A DNA stretch of 12,568 bases from Oscillospiraceae bacterium (GTDB lineage Bacteria > Bacillota_A > Clostridia > Oscillospirales > Oscillospiraceae). The notes under the pieces were generated by a model. It was not told the origin of the DNA, did not search any database, and was given only the letters and a program-made list of their open reading frames with translations. Shown here piece after piece: positions 6,851-12,568 of the stretch. The DNA is taken from contig JAETOP010000106.1 of NCBI GenBank assembly GCA_021771675.1, positions 1 through 12,568 of the forward strand. The letters run 5' to 3'. A program made the translations under genes and the position numbers. The stretch's first letter is position 1, and each line of letters starts with the position of its first letter.

Positions 6851-6903
6851 AAAAATGCCACGCACTCAGCCGGAAAACCGGAGGAATGCGTGGCATTTCT
6901 ATT
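6851..6903. terminator. Bidirectional terminator between convergent units
   Basis: A 12-bp perfect stem (AAATGCCACGCA 6853-6864 with TGCGTGGCATTT 6887-6898) is topped by an inner CCGG-AAAA-CCGG hairpin (6870-6881). T runs follow on the plus strand (TTTCTATT) and on the minus strand (ATTTTTG). It ends the ATP-grasp operon and the converging permease gene. Confidence 0.92.
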
Positions 6904-6910
6904 GGTAAAT

Positions 6911-7687
6911 TTAGCTCAGGGCGTTCACGGTCAGCACCACGGCCCCCAGGATGATGAGGATAACGCCTGTGACACGGTTGAGAAATTTGGCATCAGCCCT
7001 GTTGGCGATCCGGGCGGCAACCCGTGCCCAGATCAGGGTAAAGACGACGCACAACCCCAGCACCAGCCAATCAGGGGCCCCGCCAATGACAAAATGACTG
7101 ACAGAGCCGGTCAGAGCGGTGAAGGACATGATGAACACACTGGTCCCCACGGCGGTTTTCAACTCATAGCCCAGCACAGTGGTGAGAATCAGCAGCATCA
7201 TCATTCCGCCGCCGGCCCCCACAAAGCCGCAGATAAAGCCAATGGCAACACCGCAGAGCAGACTTTGGACAAATCGCTTTTTCGCAGAAACCTGCTCCAT
7301 GGATTCCTTGGTGGTCATTACGGGCTTGACGATGAACTTCACGCCCAGAATCATGGTCATAAACACGGAGAAGCCACCCATGGCATTGCTGGGCACCAGG
7401 CTGGAAACATAGCTGCCCACCATGGTGAACACCAGCACCGCCGCCATCATCACCAAGCCGTTTTTCACATCCAGATTCTTGTTCTTTCCATAGGTGTAGG
7501 CGCTGACGGCGCTGGCCAAAACATCGGAGGCCAGGGCGATACCCACGGCGTCATAGGCCTCCATGCCCAAAAAGGTGACCAGCAGCGGGGTAATCACCGC
7601 CGCTGCGCTCATCCCGGCAAAACCGGTGCCCAGCCCTGCTCCCATGCCGGCAAAAAAACAGACCAAAATGGTAATAAAAAGGTTCAT
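6911..7687 (-). CDS. TauE/SafE (DUF81) family permease
   Basis: Encodes 258 residues, almost all hydrophobic, with about eight membrane segments in two repeats. Each repeat starts with the glycine-rich family motif: GAGLGTGFAGM (16-26) and GFVGAGGGMM (154-163). Lys/Arg-rich loops lie at 68-75 and 121-138. Members export or take up sulfite, sulfoacetate, taurine-derived or other organic anions; the substrate cannot be told from sequence. The ATG overlaps the stop of the upstream alarmone synthetase gene (ATGA at 7684-7687), so translation is coupled. AGGAG (7699-7703) lies 11 bases upstream. The length is typical and no defect was seen. Confidence 0.9.
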   Translation of the reverse strand: MNLFITILVCFFAGMGAGLGTGFAGMSAAAVITPLLVTFLGMEAYDAVGIALASDVLASAVSAYTYGKNKNLDVKNGLVMMAAVLVFTMVGSYVSSLVPSNAMGGFSVFMTMILGVKFIVKPVMTTKESMEQVSAKKRFVQSLLCGVAIGFICGFVGAGGGMMMLLILTTVLGYELKTAVGTSVFIMSFTALTGSVSHFVIGGAPDWLVLGLCVVFTLIWARVAARIANRADAKFLNRVTGVILIILGAVVLTVNALS

Positions 7688-8403
7688 ATGCTCTTAATCT
7701 CCTGACCTGCCTTGGATTTTAACACGTTTTGATAAATTAGTTCCAGCTTCCGGTCAATTTCCGAGCAGCTTTCGGCGCATTCATAGAGGGCCTGGTGATC
7801 CTGAGGGGAGAGGAAATTGTCCTTCTTGTAGCGAATCTTGTGCTCGGTGCTGGCCCAGAGGTCCATGGCCAGGGTGCGCAGCTGAACCTCCACCTTCATG
7901 GACTTCTTCTCATTGTGCAGGAAGATGGGCACGCTGACAATCAGGTGCAGGCTTCGGTAGCCGTTGGGCTTGGGATTGCGGAAATAGTCCTTGCGCTGGA
8001 TCAATGTCACATCATCCTGCATCAAAAAGGCGTCCGCCAGCATGTAGATGTCCGACTGAAAGGAGCACACCACCCGCACCCCGGCAATGTCGTGGATGTT
8101 TTCCTGTATGCTCTCCACGGACAGGGGCAGCTGACGGCGCATCAGCTTGTTCATGATGCTCTCAGGACTTTTCAGACGGGTATGGATGGTTTCGATGGGG
8201 TTACGCTCGAAGGCCAGAGACAAATCCTCGCTGAGAACCCGGAATTTTGTCTCCACCTCCATGATGGCGCAGCTGTAAAAAGACATCATCTCCCGGTAGG
8301 GCCGGGCAGATTGCTTCATCCACTGATTGAAATTCTGGACGTGATCCATGTTGGCAAATTCATCCCTGCCAATCAGCACAGTTCCCGCTTCCATTGTTTC
8401 CAT
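7684..8403 (-). CDS. Small alarmone synthetase, RelA/SpoT domain
   Basis: Encodes 239 residues when started at ATG 8403. Frames opening further upstream would begin before the promoter at 8480-8508, so they are excluded. ATG 8394 is a second option; the ribosome site is weak either way (GAGAG 8416-8420). The synthetase motifs are all there: RLKSPESI (76-83), DIAGVRVV (105-112), KDYFRNPKPNGYRSLH (138-153, the GTP/pppGpp-binding loop), VEVQLRT (171-177), and DLWASTEHKIRYK (181-193). There is no HD hydrolase, TGS or ACT domain, so it is a stand-alone synthetase of the RelP/RelQ kind, making (p)ppGpp from ATP and GDP or GTP in the cytoplasm. Such enzymes are usually controlled by transcription. 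Linkage to a TauE-type permease by an ATGA overlap is unusual to my knowledge. I cannot assign RelP or RelQ. Confidence 0.92.
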   Translation of the reverse strand: METMEAGTVLIGRDEFANMDHVQNFNQWMKQSARPYREMMSFYSCAIMEVETKFRVLSEDLSLAFERNPIETIHTRLKSPESIMNKLMRRQLPLSVESIQENIHDIAGVRVVCSFQSDIYMLADAFLMQDDVTLIQRKDYFRNPKPNGYRSLHLIVSVPIFLHNEKKSMKVEVQLRTLAMDLWASTEHKIRYKKDNFLSPQDHQALYECAESCSEIDRKLELIYQNVLKSKAGQEIKSI

Positions 8404-8479
8404 ATGCTCTACCAACTCTCTTTTTTGTTTCCGCCCTGCCGTGAACCAGGTCGAGAATTGCTTCAAATTTGATATAATT

Positions 8480-8508
8480 ATTATACCGCCAAAGCCTGTG
8501 CGATTCAA
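8480..8508 (-). promoter_or_regulatory. Promoter of the alarmone synthetase-permease pair
   Basis: On the minus strand: -35 TTGAAT (8503-8508), a 17-base spacer, and a perfect -10 TATAAT (8480-8485). The start is expected near 8473, leaving a leader of about 70 bases before ATG 8403. Confidence 0.82.
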
Positions 8509-8676
8509 GACATGTTTATGGCAGAACTGTAAAAAAATTATGACTTTGCCCCTTGCAGGGAAATCATCCTTGCACGCTGTCATCTGACCGTAAAACAGAA
8601 TTTATCCTTCATTTTTCCAGTCAAAAGAACTGTTTTTCTTTCATCTTTCCAGAATTTATTAATTTTTTCAGGTCTA
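8509..8676. other. AT-rich divergent intergenic region with 13-base direct repeats
   Basis: The gap between the two divergent promoters carries no gene. It is A/T-rich, with several T runs on the plus strand. TTCATTTTTCCAG (8608-8620) recurs as TTCATCTTTCCAG (8640-8652), one mismatch, 32 bases apart, or about three helical turns. AAAACAG (8593-8599) can pair with CTGTTTT (8630-8636). These could be a regulator site for the ABC operon, but in A/T-rich DNA they could also arise by chance. Confidence 0.35.
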
Positions 8677-8705
8677 TTGACAGTCAGGAGGCAACGAGGT
8701 ACAAT
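8677..8705 (+). promoter_or_regulatory. Sigma-A promoter of the ABC exporter operon
   Basis: Perfect TTGACA (8677-8682), a 17-base spacer and TACAAT (8700-8705). The start is expected near 8712, giving a leader of about 27 bases that holds the purine-rich site (8719-8730) for the ATPase gene. Confidence 0.88.
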
Positions 8706-8738
8706 GAAGAAAATTAAAAGGAAAGAAGAGATTCCCGT

Positions 8739-9446
8739 ATGCTCACCGTAGAACATTTGACCAAAAAATATGGCAAGGTTTTGGCCTGCAACGACGTAAA
8801 CCTTCACCTGGATCCGGGCAGCGTCACGGTGCTCCTGGGCCCCAACGGCGCAGGAAAAAGTACCCTGATGAAATCCATCATTGGCTTTTTGCAGTATGAG
8901 GGCAATATCACCGTGGATGGCTTCTCTAACAAGTCCACCCAGGCCCGGGCGGTGATGGGTTACATTCCGGAGCTTCCCAGCCTGTACCCCAATTTGACGG
9001 TTTCGGAACACATGGAATTTCTGGCCAGAGCCTATCGGCTGAAGGACTATCAGGATCGGATCAGGCAGTTGTTCACCCGCTTTGAGCTGGAGGACAAGCG
9101 GAAGAAATTCGGCGACGAGCTGTCCAAGGGAATGCAGCAGAAGCTCAACATCTGCCTGGGACTGCTGCCCCAGCCCAGTCTGCTGCTGCTGGACGAACCC
9201 ATGATCGGCCTGGACCCCCATGCCATCAAGGAACTCAAAGAATGTATGGAGGAAATGCGCCAGGAGGGCCGGACGCTGCTGGTCTCCACCCACATCATCG
9301 ACAGCGTGGACATGCTGTGGGATCGGGCTCTGATTATGCAAAACGGCGTCATTCACGCCAACCTCACCCGCCAGGAGCTGGAAGCAGACGGACGAACCCT
9401 GGAGCAGCTGTTCTTTGACGTCACCGAGGGCGGCCGGGAGGAATGA
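8739..9446 (+). CDS. ABC transporter ATP-binding protein (ABC-2 exporter type)
   Basis: Encodes 235 residues, the normal size of a single nucleotide-binding domain. Walker A is GPNGAGKST (34-42), the signature LSKGMQQ (128-134), Walker B LLLLDEP (148-154), the D-loop GLDP (157-160), and the switch histidine H185 in STHII. The Q-loop position is occupied by glutamate (IPELPSLYP, 76-84), as I believe is seen in some drug- and peptide-export ATPases of this class. It powers the permease encoded 4 bases downstream; as a half unit it must dimerise. The start is supported by GAAGAG at 8725-8730. Substrates of such two-gene exporters range from antimicrobial peptides to lipids; nothing here decides. 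Confidence 0.95.
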   Translation: MLTVEHLTKKYGKVLACNDVNLHLDPGSVTVLLGPNGAGKSTLMKSIIGFLQYEGNITVDGFSNKSTQARAVMGYIPELPSLYPNLTVSEHMEFLARAYRLKDYQDRIRQLFTRFELEDKRKKFGDELSKGMQQKLNICLGLLPQPSLLLLDEPMIGLDPHAIKELKECMEEMRQEGRTLLVSTHIIDSVDMLWDRALIMQNGVIHANLTRQELEADGRTLEQLFFDVTEGGREE

Positions 9447-9450
9447 GGGC

Positions 9451-12084
9451 ATGAGATTATTTGGATATTACGCCCTGCACAGCTTTGTCAATCAGATACG
9501 CAAGCTCTGCAAAACCTGGGTGCTGGTGTTTCTAGCGGTCTGTGTGCTCTTTGGCGTGGTCATCGGCATCTTTGCCGCCACTCTGGAAGACACCGTGGAA
9601 GCAAACCGGGAGCCGGAATTCACCGTGGAAACCCCGTTGGAGGACATGCCGGAAGAAGAGGAGGAATCCTTCTCCATGAGCATTTCTCCCACCGCTCTGG
9701 CAGAGCTGATTGCCGGCGGGTTGATTCTGTTTCTGTTCTTCTTTGAGGCAGTGAGTGCGGATAAAAACGGCAGCAGGATTTTTCTCCCTGCCGATGTGAA
9801 TCTGCTTTTCCCCTCCCCCATGAAACCCCAGTCCGTGCTGATGTTCCGGCTGGCCACCCAGCTGGGCACAGCCCTGATTGCCACCATATACATCGTATTT
9901 CAGCTGCCGAACCTGATGCTGAATCTGGGGCTCTCCGGGTGGGATGCTGCGGCAATCCTGGTCACCTGGTTCTGCGCCATTTTGATTGGAAAGCTGCTCC
10001 AAGTGCTGCTATACACCGTCTGCTCCACCCACGCCGAGTTCAAAAAGCATCTGCGCCACGGCGTCTACGCCGTTTTGCTCCTGTTGGTAGGGTCCTTTCT
10101 GGTGTTCTTCAAGGCCAGCGGGCTGGACGCCCTGAGTGCCGCCGACAAGTTTTTCAATCCCGCTTTCAGCCGGTGGATTCCCTTCTGGGGCTGGCTGAAG
10201 GGGCTGACCGCATTCGTCATGGAGGGCAGCTGGGCCGAAGCCGGCATCTGCCTGGGACTGCTGGTACTGGGCTGTATCGGAATCGTATACTTTATCTGGC
10301 ACATCAATGCGGATTTCTATGAGGACGCCATGGCCAAATCCGAAGAGACCGCTGCCCTGATGGAGCGGGCGAAATCCGAGAAAACCAGCGGCACCGCCGC
10401 CACCGGCCGGCGGAAAAAGGAGCGCAAATCCTCCCTCCGGCGGGACGGCCTGAACCATGGCTGGGGTGCCAGCGTCTATTTCCACAAAACCATGTATAAC
10501 CGGTTCCGCTTTGCCCATTTTGGCTTTCTCACCAAAACCATGGAAACATACCTGGTGGCAGGCCTGGGCATGGCGGCCGTCCTGCGGTTCTATTTTGATA
10601 CCACCAATCCCCTGGCCGTGGTGCTGAGTCTGGGCGTTCTGGTCTTCTTCCGGGCCATGGCAGACCCCCTGGCCGAGGACACCGGGCTGGACTACTTCCG
10701 CCTGATTCCCGAATCCACCTGGCAAAAGCTTTTCTATTCCCTGCTGGGCGGCACGGTAAGCTGTCTCTTGGATTTGCTGCTGCCCCTGCTGGGGGCCAGC
10801 GCCATCCTGATGGTGAATCCCCTGGAGCTGCTGAAATGGCTGCCGCTGATTGTCTCCGTGGATTTCTACGCTACCAGCATGGTCACATTTATCGACCTCT
10901 CCATCCCCGCCTCCATCGGCAAGACCATTAAGCAGCTGATTACCATTTTGTTCATCTACTTCGGTCTGCTGCCGGACATCGGCATTCTGGCCTTCGGCGT
11001 TGTCCTGGGCCACACCCTCCCGGCGGCCCTGGGGGCCACAGCGGTAAATCTGCTGCTGGGTGTGGTGGCCTTCAGCCTGGCCTCTGTTTTCTTGCAGCCC
11101 AAGGGAAAGAACGTTGCCATCGCCAAGGAGCAGGATTTGAAGGCCGCACGACGGAATTTCTCCCGGGTGGGGTTTGGCCTTTTCTCCATCCTTCCGCTGA
11201 CCACATTGGGGCAGTGGGGGCTGATCCTGGCAGCGGATACCTGGTTTCCCCAGCTTTACGAAAACAGCTGGGGCATCTGGCTGCTGACCTTTGCTCCCCA
11301 GTATCTGCTGGGCATTCCCGTGGGTCTGCTGCTTTTGAAGCGGGCCCCGGCCCATCCCCCCGAAAAACAGAAGCTGGGCGGCGCCAGAGCCGTTAAATTT
11401 GGATTCATTTGCGTATTCCTGATGTATGGGGGCAACCTGATCGGCACAGCGTTCACCGCTCTGATGGGAGCCATTCAGGGAGGCACTGTGGGCAATCCCC
11501 TGATGAGCTATGTCACCGGCGAGAATCTGGCGGCCCAGATTCTGCTGATAACCGTTCTCGCTCCTCTGGTGGAGGAGTATGTGTTCCGCAAGCAGCTCAT
11601 CGACCGGATGGGTATCTACGGCGGCAGGACGGCGGTGCTGCTCTCCGCTCTGCTGTTCGGCCTGTTCCACGGGAATTTCTCCCAGTTCTTCTACGCCTTT
11701 GGGCTGGGACTGGCCTTTGGCTACATCTATCTGAACACCGGAAAGCTCCGCTATACCGTCATCGCCCACATGTGCATCAATTTCATGGGGTCCGTATTTG
11801 GCCCTGAGCTGGTGCGGCGTGCCTCCCTGGATGAAGCCGGTATTACTCTCCAGGCGCTGCAAAATCCCTGGCTGCGGGGGTATTTGGGCTATGCGCTGCT
11901 GCTGTTTAGCGCCGCTCTGGCGGGATTGGTTCAGCTGTGCATGAATGCCCGGAATCTCCGCTTCCCGGAGGCGGCTTTGGAGCTGCCCAGAGGAAAGCGT
12001 TTCCGGACTGCCGTGCTCAACATTGGTATGCTCCTGATGCTCCTCCTCAGTGTGGTGATTATGGCAATGTCGCTGGTAGCGTAA
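9451..12084 (+). CDS. ABC exporter permease fused to CPBP intramembrane protease
   Basis: Encodes 877 residues. ATG 9451 is preferred: GGGAGGAA (9437-9443, overlapping the end of the ATPase gene) lies 7 bases upstream. Residues 1-550 resemble clostridial 'putative ABC exporter' permeases: about twelve membrane segments (roughly 22-44, 83-103, 136-190, 204-220, 264-285, 366-402, 428-548), an acidic outer loop (46-74), and a basic loop (303-332). Residues about 570-877 form a whole CPBP (Rce1/Abi-type) protease with its own N-terminal helices: EEYVFR (708-713; catalytic E708/E709, R713), FGLFH (736-740; H740) and AHMCIN (772-777; H773, N777). All key residues are present. The two halves are joined by a charged stretch (550-570) without stop or frameshift. 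The expected job is export with cleavage of a peptide or prenylated substrate, or immunity to a bacteriocin (inference). Confidence 0.85.
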   Translation: MRLFGYYALHSFVNQIRKLCKTWVLVFLAVCVLFGVVIGIFAATLEDTVEANREPEFTVETPLEDMPEEEEESFSMSISPTALAELIAGGLILFLFFFEAVSADKNGSRIFLPADVNLLFPSPMKPQSVLMFRLATQLGTALIATIYIVFQLPNLMLNLGLSGWDAAAILVTWFCAILIGKLLQVLLYTVCSTHAEFKKHLRHGVYAVLLLLVGSFLVFFKASGLDALSAADKFFNPAFSRWIPFWGWLKGLTAFVMEGSWAEAGICLGLLVLGCIGIVYFIWHINADFYEDAMAKSEETAALMERAKSEKTSGTAATGRRKKERKSSLRRDGLNHGWGASVYFHKTMYNRFRFAHFGFLTKTMETYLVAGLGMAAVLRFYFDTTNPLAVVLSLGVLVFFRAMADPLAEDTGLDYFRLIPESTWQKLFYSLLGGTVSCLLDLLLPLLGASAILMVNPLELLKWLPLIVSVDFYATSMVTFIDLSIPASIGKTIKQLITILFIYFGLLPDIGILAFGVVLGHTLPAALGATAVNLLLGVVAFSLASVFLQPKGKNVAIAKEQDLKAARRNFSRVGFGLFSILPLTTLGQWGLILAADTWFPQLYENSWGIWLLTFAPQYLLGIPVGLLLLKRAPAHPPEKQKLGGARAVKFGFICVFLMYGGNLIGTAFTALMGAIQGGTVGNPLMSYVTGENLAAQILLITVLAPLVEEYVFRKQLIDRMGIYGGRTAVLLSALLFGLFHGNFSQFFYAFGLGLAFGYIYLNTGKLRYTVIAHMCINFMGSVFGPELVRRASLDEAGITLQALQNPWLRGYLGYALLLFSAALAGLVQLCMNARNLRFPEAALELPRGKRFRTAVLNIGMLLMLLLSVVIMAMSLVA

Positions 12085-12092
12085 GGTGGCAT

Positions 12093-12419
12093 ATGGCCGG
12101 AAGAATCATCATTTTCCTCTCCTGTCTGCTGTGCGCCAGTGCCTTTCTGCTGCTTCGATACCTGTGCGGCATCAGTGCCAATCCAGTGCAGTTCTGGACA
12201 GGAAGCGAAGAAAGGCTGAGGCAGGTCGTAAAGGATGTGCCGCTCTACAACCGGAAACTGGGCGCGGCATTTCAGTGGTATGGGCTATGCTGGCTCATCA
12301 CTGCCGCACTCGGAGCGCTTTTCCCCCCGGTGGGCATCCTGGGCATCGGCGTTCTGTGCACCCTGGGGCTGTATCTGCTGTATCGAAGCTACCGGAAAAC
12401 ACTATTAGAATGCTCCTGA
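12093..12419 (+). CDS. Small membrane protein, DUF3784-like
   Basis: Encodes 108 residues, starting 8 bases after the permease gene. AAGGTGG (12083-12089), overlapping that gene's stop, serves as ribosome site. Three hydrophobic segments are visible (about 5-24, 60-78, 80-95). Between the first two is a polar stretch with FWTGSEE (34-40) and DVPLYNR (48-54). The pattern FW-G ... DV--YN ... YG recalls the small clostridial DUF3784 family; I am not sure of the assignment. It belongs to the ABC operon, so it may be an accessory subunit of the exporter or an unrelated small membrane protein. Its function is unknown. Confidence 0.75.
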   Translation: MAGRIIIFLSCLLCASAFLLLRYLCGISANPVQFWTGSEERLRQVVKDVPLYNRKLGAAFQWYGLCWLITAALGALFPPVGILGIGVLCTLGLYLLYRSYRKTLLECS

Positions 12420-12425
12420 CATTCT

Positions 12426-12451
12426 GGCACCGGCGGAAAACCGCCGGTGCC
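12426..12451 (+). terminator. GC-rich hairpin after the ABC operon, T tract missing
   Basis: A perfect 11-bp stem (GGCACCGGCGG with CCGCCGGTGCC, loop AAAA) 6 bases after the last stop codon, placed as a terminator would be. It is not followed by T residues: one base later the 114-base repeat begins. Whether it terminates is therefore uncertain; the repeat may have displaced the T run. Confidence 0.6.
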
Positions 12452-12452
12452 G

Positions 12453-12566
12453 CAGGCCGTCGAAAATCCCCTCTGGGGCTTTCCGACGGAAGGATTGCAG
12501 TCTGCTTAGCGCACTCCTTGTGCGCCTGTGGCGCACAACTCGCACACACGCAGCCTGAGATGTATG
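12453..12566 (-). repeat. Right copy of 114-base terminal inverted repeat
   Basis: The exact reverse complement of 1-114, with the same two internal hairpins (12457-12489 and 12518-12538). The two bases outside it (12567-12568) have no partner at the left end because the window starts there. The match ends inwards at 12453, next to the GC-rich hairpin 12426-12451. No open reading frame with a ribosome site lies in it. Confidence 0.9.
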
Positions 12567-12568
12567 TT

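Noticed and set aside
5638..6861. 407-codon open frame on the minus strand opposite the ATP-grasp gene
   Set aside because: It is antisense to a gene with clear motifs, has no ribosome site, and its product is a His/Val/Gly-rich composition typical of shadow frames in GC-rich DNA.
6890..7705. 271-codon plus-strand frame opposite the TauE/SafE permease
   Set aside because: It is His/Gln/Gly-rich, begins inside the terminator, and has no domain. The minus strand carries the real gene.
7684..8403. Toxin-antitoxin module formed by the alarmone synthetase and its neighbour
   Set aside because: The neighbour is a full-length multi-span permease, not a small antitoxin, and the synthetase has the residues of ordinary RelP/RelQ-type enzymes.
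10009..11862. 617-codon open frame on the minus strand inside the permease-protease gene
   Set aside because: It is Gln/Gly/His-rich without any recognisable domain, opposite a frame with membrane helices and intact catalytic residues. Its length reflects biased codon use.
1..12568. A composite transposon or phage-like island bounded by the terminal inverted repeats
   Set aside because: No transposase, recombinase, phage or plasmid gene is present, and the cargo looks chromosomal. An assembly break at a dispersed repeat explains the ends more simply.

Overview
The window looks like a stretch of chromosome from a gut-type Clostridia bacterium, most likely Oscillospiraceae or a relative. This rests on GC-rich coding sequence with AT-rich intergenic regions, strong purine-rich ribosome binding sites, near-consensus sigma-A promoters with 17-base spacers, and gene families common in that group (PIG-L deacetylase, COG4947-type esterase, clostridial ABC exporter permease, CPBP protease). 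I ran no database search, so the placement is inference. No transposase, integrase, plasmid or phage gene is visible. Both ends of the window lie inside a perfect 114-base inverted repeat, which suggests an assembly contig broken at a dispersed repeat rather than a transposon.

Layout. 1-114 is one repeat copy. 115-360 holds no credible gene but is a run of consecutive hairpins. 402-478 is a minus-strand tRNA-Arg(ACG) with encoded CCA, a terminator and an extended -10 promoter. 553-1956 (minus) encodes an exported, probably membrane-anchored PIG-L-type deacetylase. Divergent from it, 2050-3877 is a two-gene unit with overlapping genes: MutY adenine DNA glycosylase and a PHP-family histidinol-phosphatase. 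After a terminator, 4086-6849 is a three-gene operon with its own strong promoter and terminator: two different alpha/beta-hydrolase esterases followed by an ATP-grasp ligase. 6911-8403 (minus) is a translationally coupled pair, a small alarmone synthetase followed by a TauE/SafE-family permease. 8739-12419 is an export operon: an ABC ATPase, an 877-residue protein that joins an ABC exporter permease to a complete CPBP intramembrane protease, and a small membrane protein. A GC-rich hairpin and the second repeat copy (12453-12566) close the window.

How the genes work together. MutY protects DNA from 8-oxoguanine mutations, and its partner is probably a metabolic phosphatase that only shares the transcript. 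The esterase/esterase/ATP-grasp operon is the best candidate for an uncharacterised pathway: one enzyme able to make an amide or peptide bond from a carboxylate, and two serine hydrolases that could process its substrate or product. The ATPase and the permease-protease fusion probably form one membrane machine coupling export to proteolysis. The alarmone synthetase-permease pair suggests, without proving, a link between (p)ppGpp signalling and anion transport.

The observations most worth following up are the ABC permease-CPBP fusion, the ATP-grasp/esterase operon, the hairpin array beside the tRNA with its inverted copy of the tRNA 3' part, and the inverted repeats at the ends, each abutting a hairpin.
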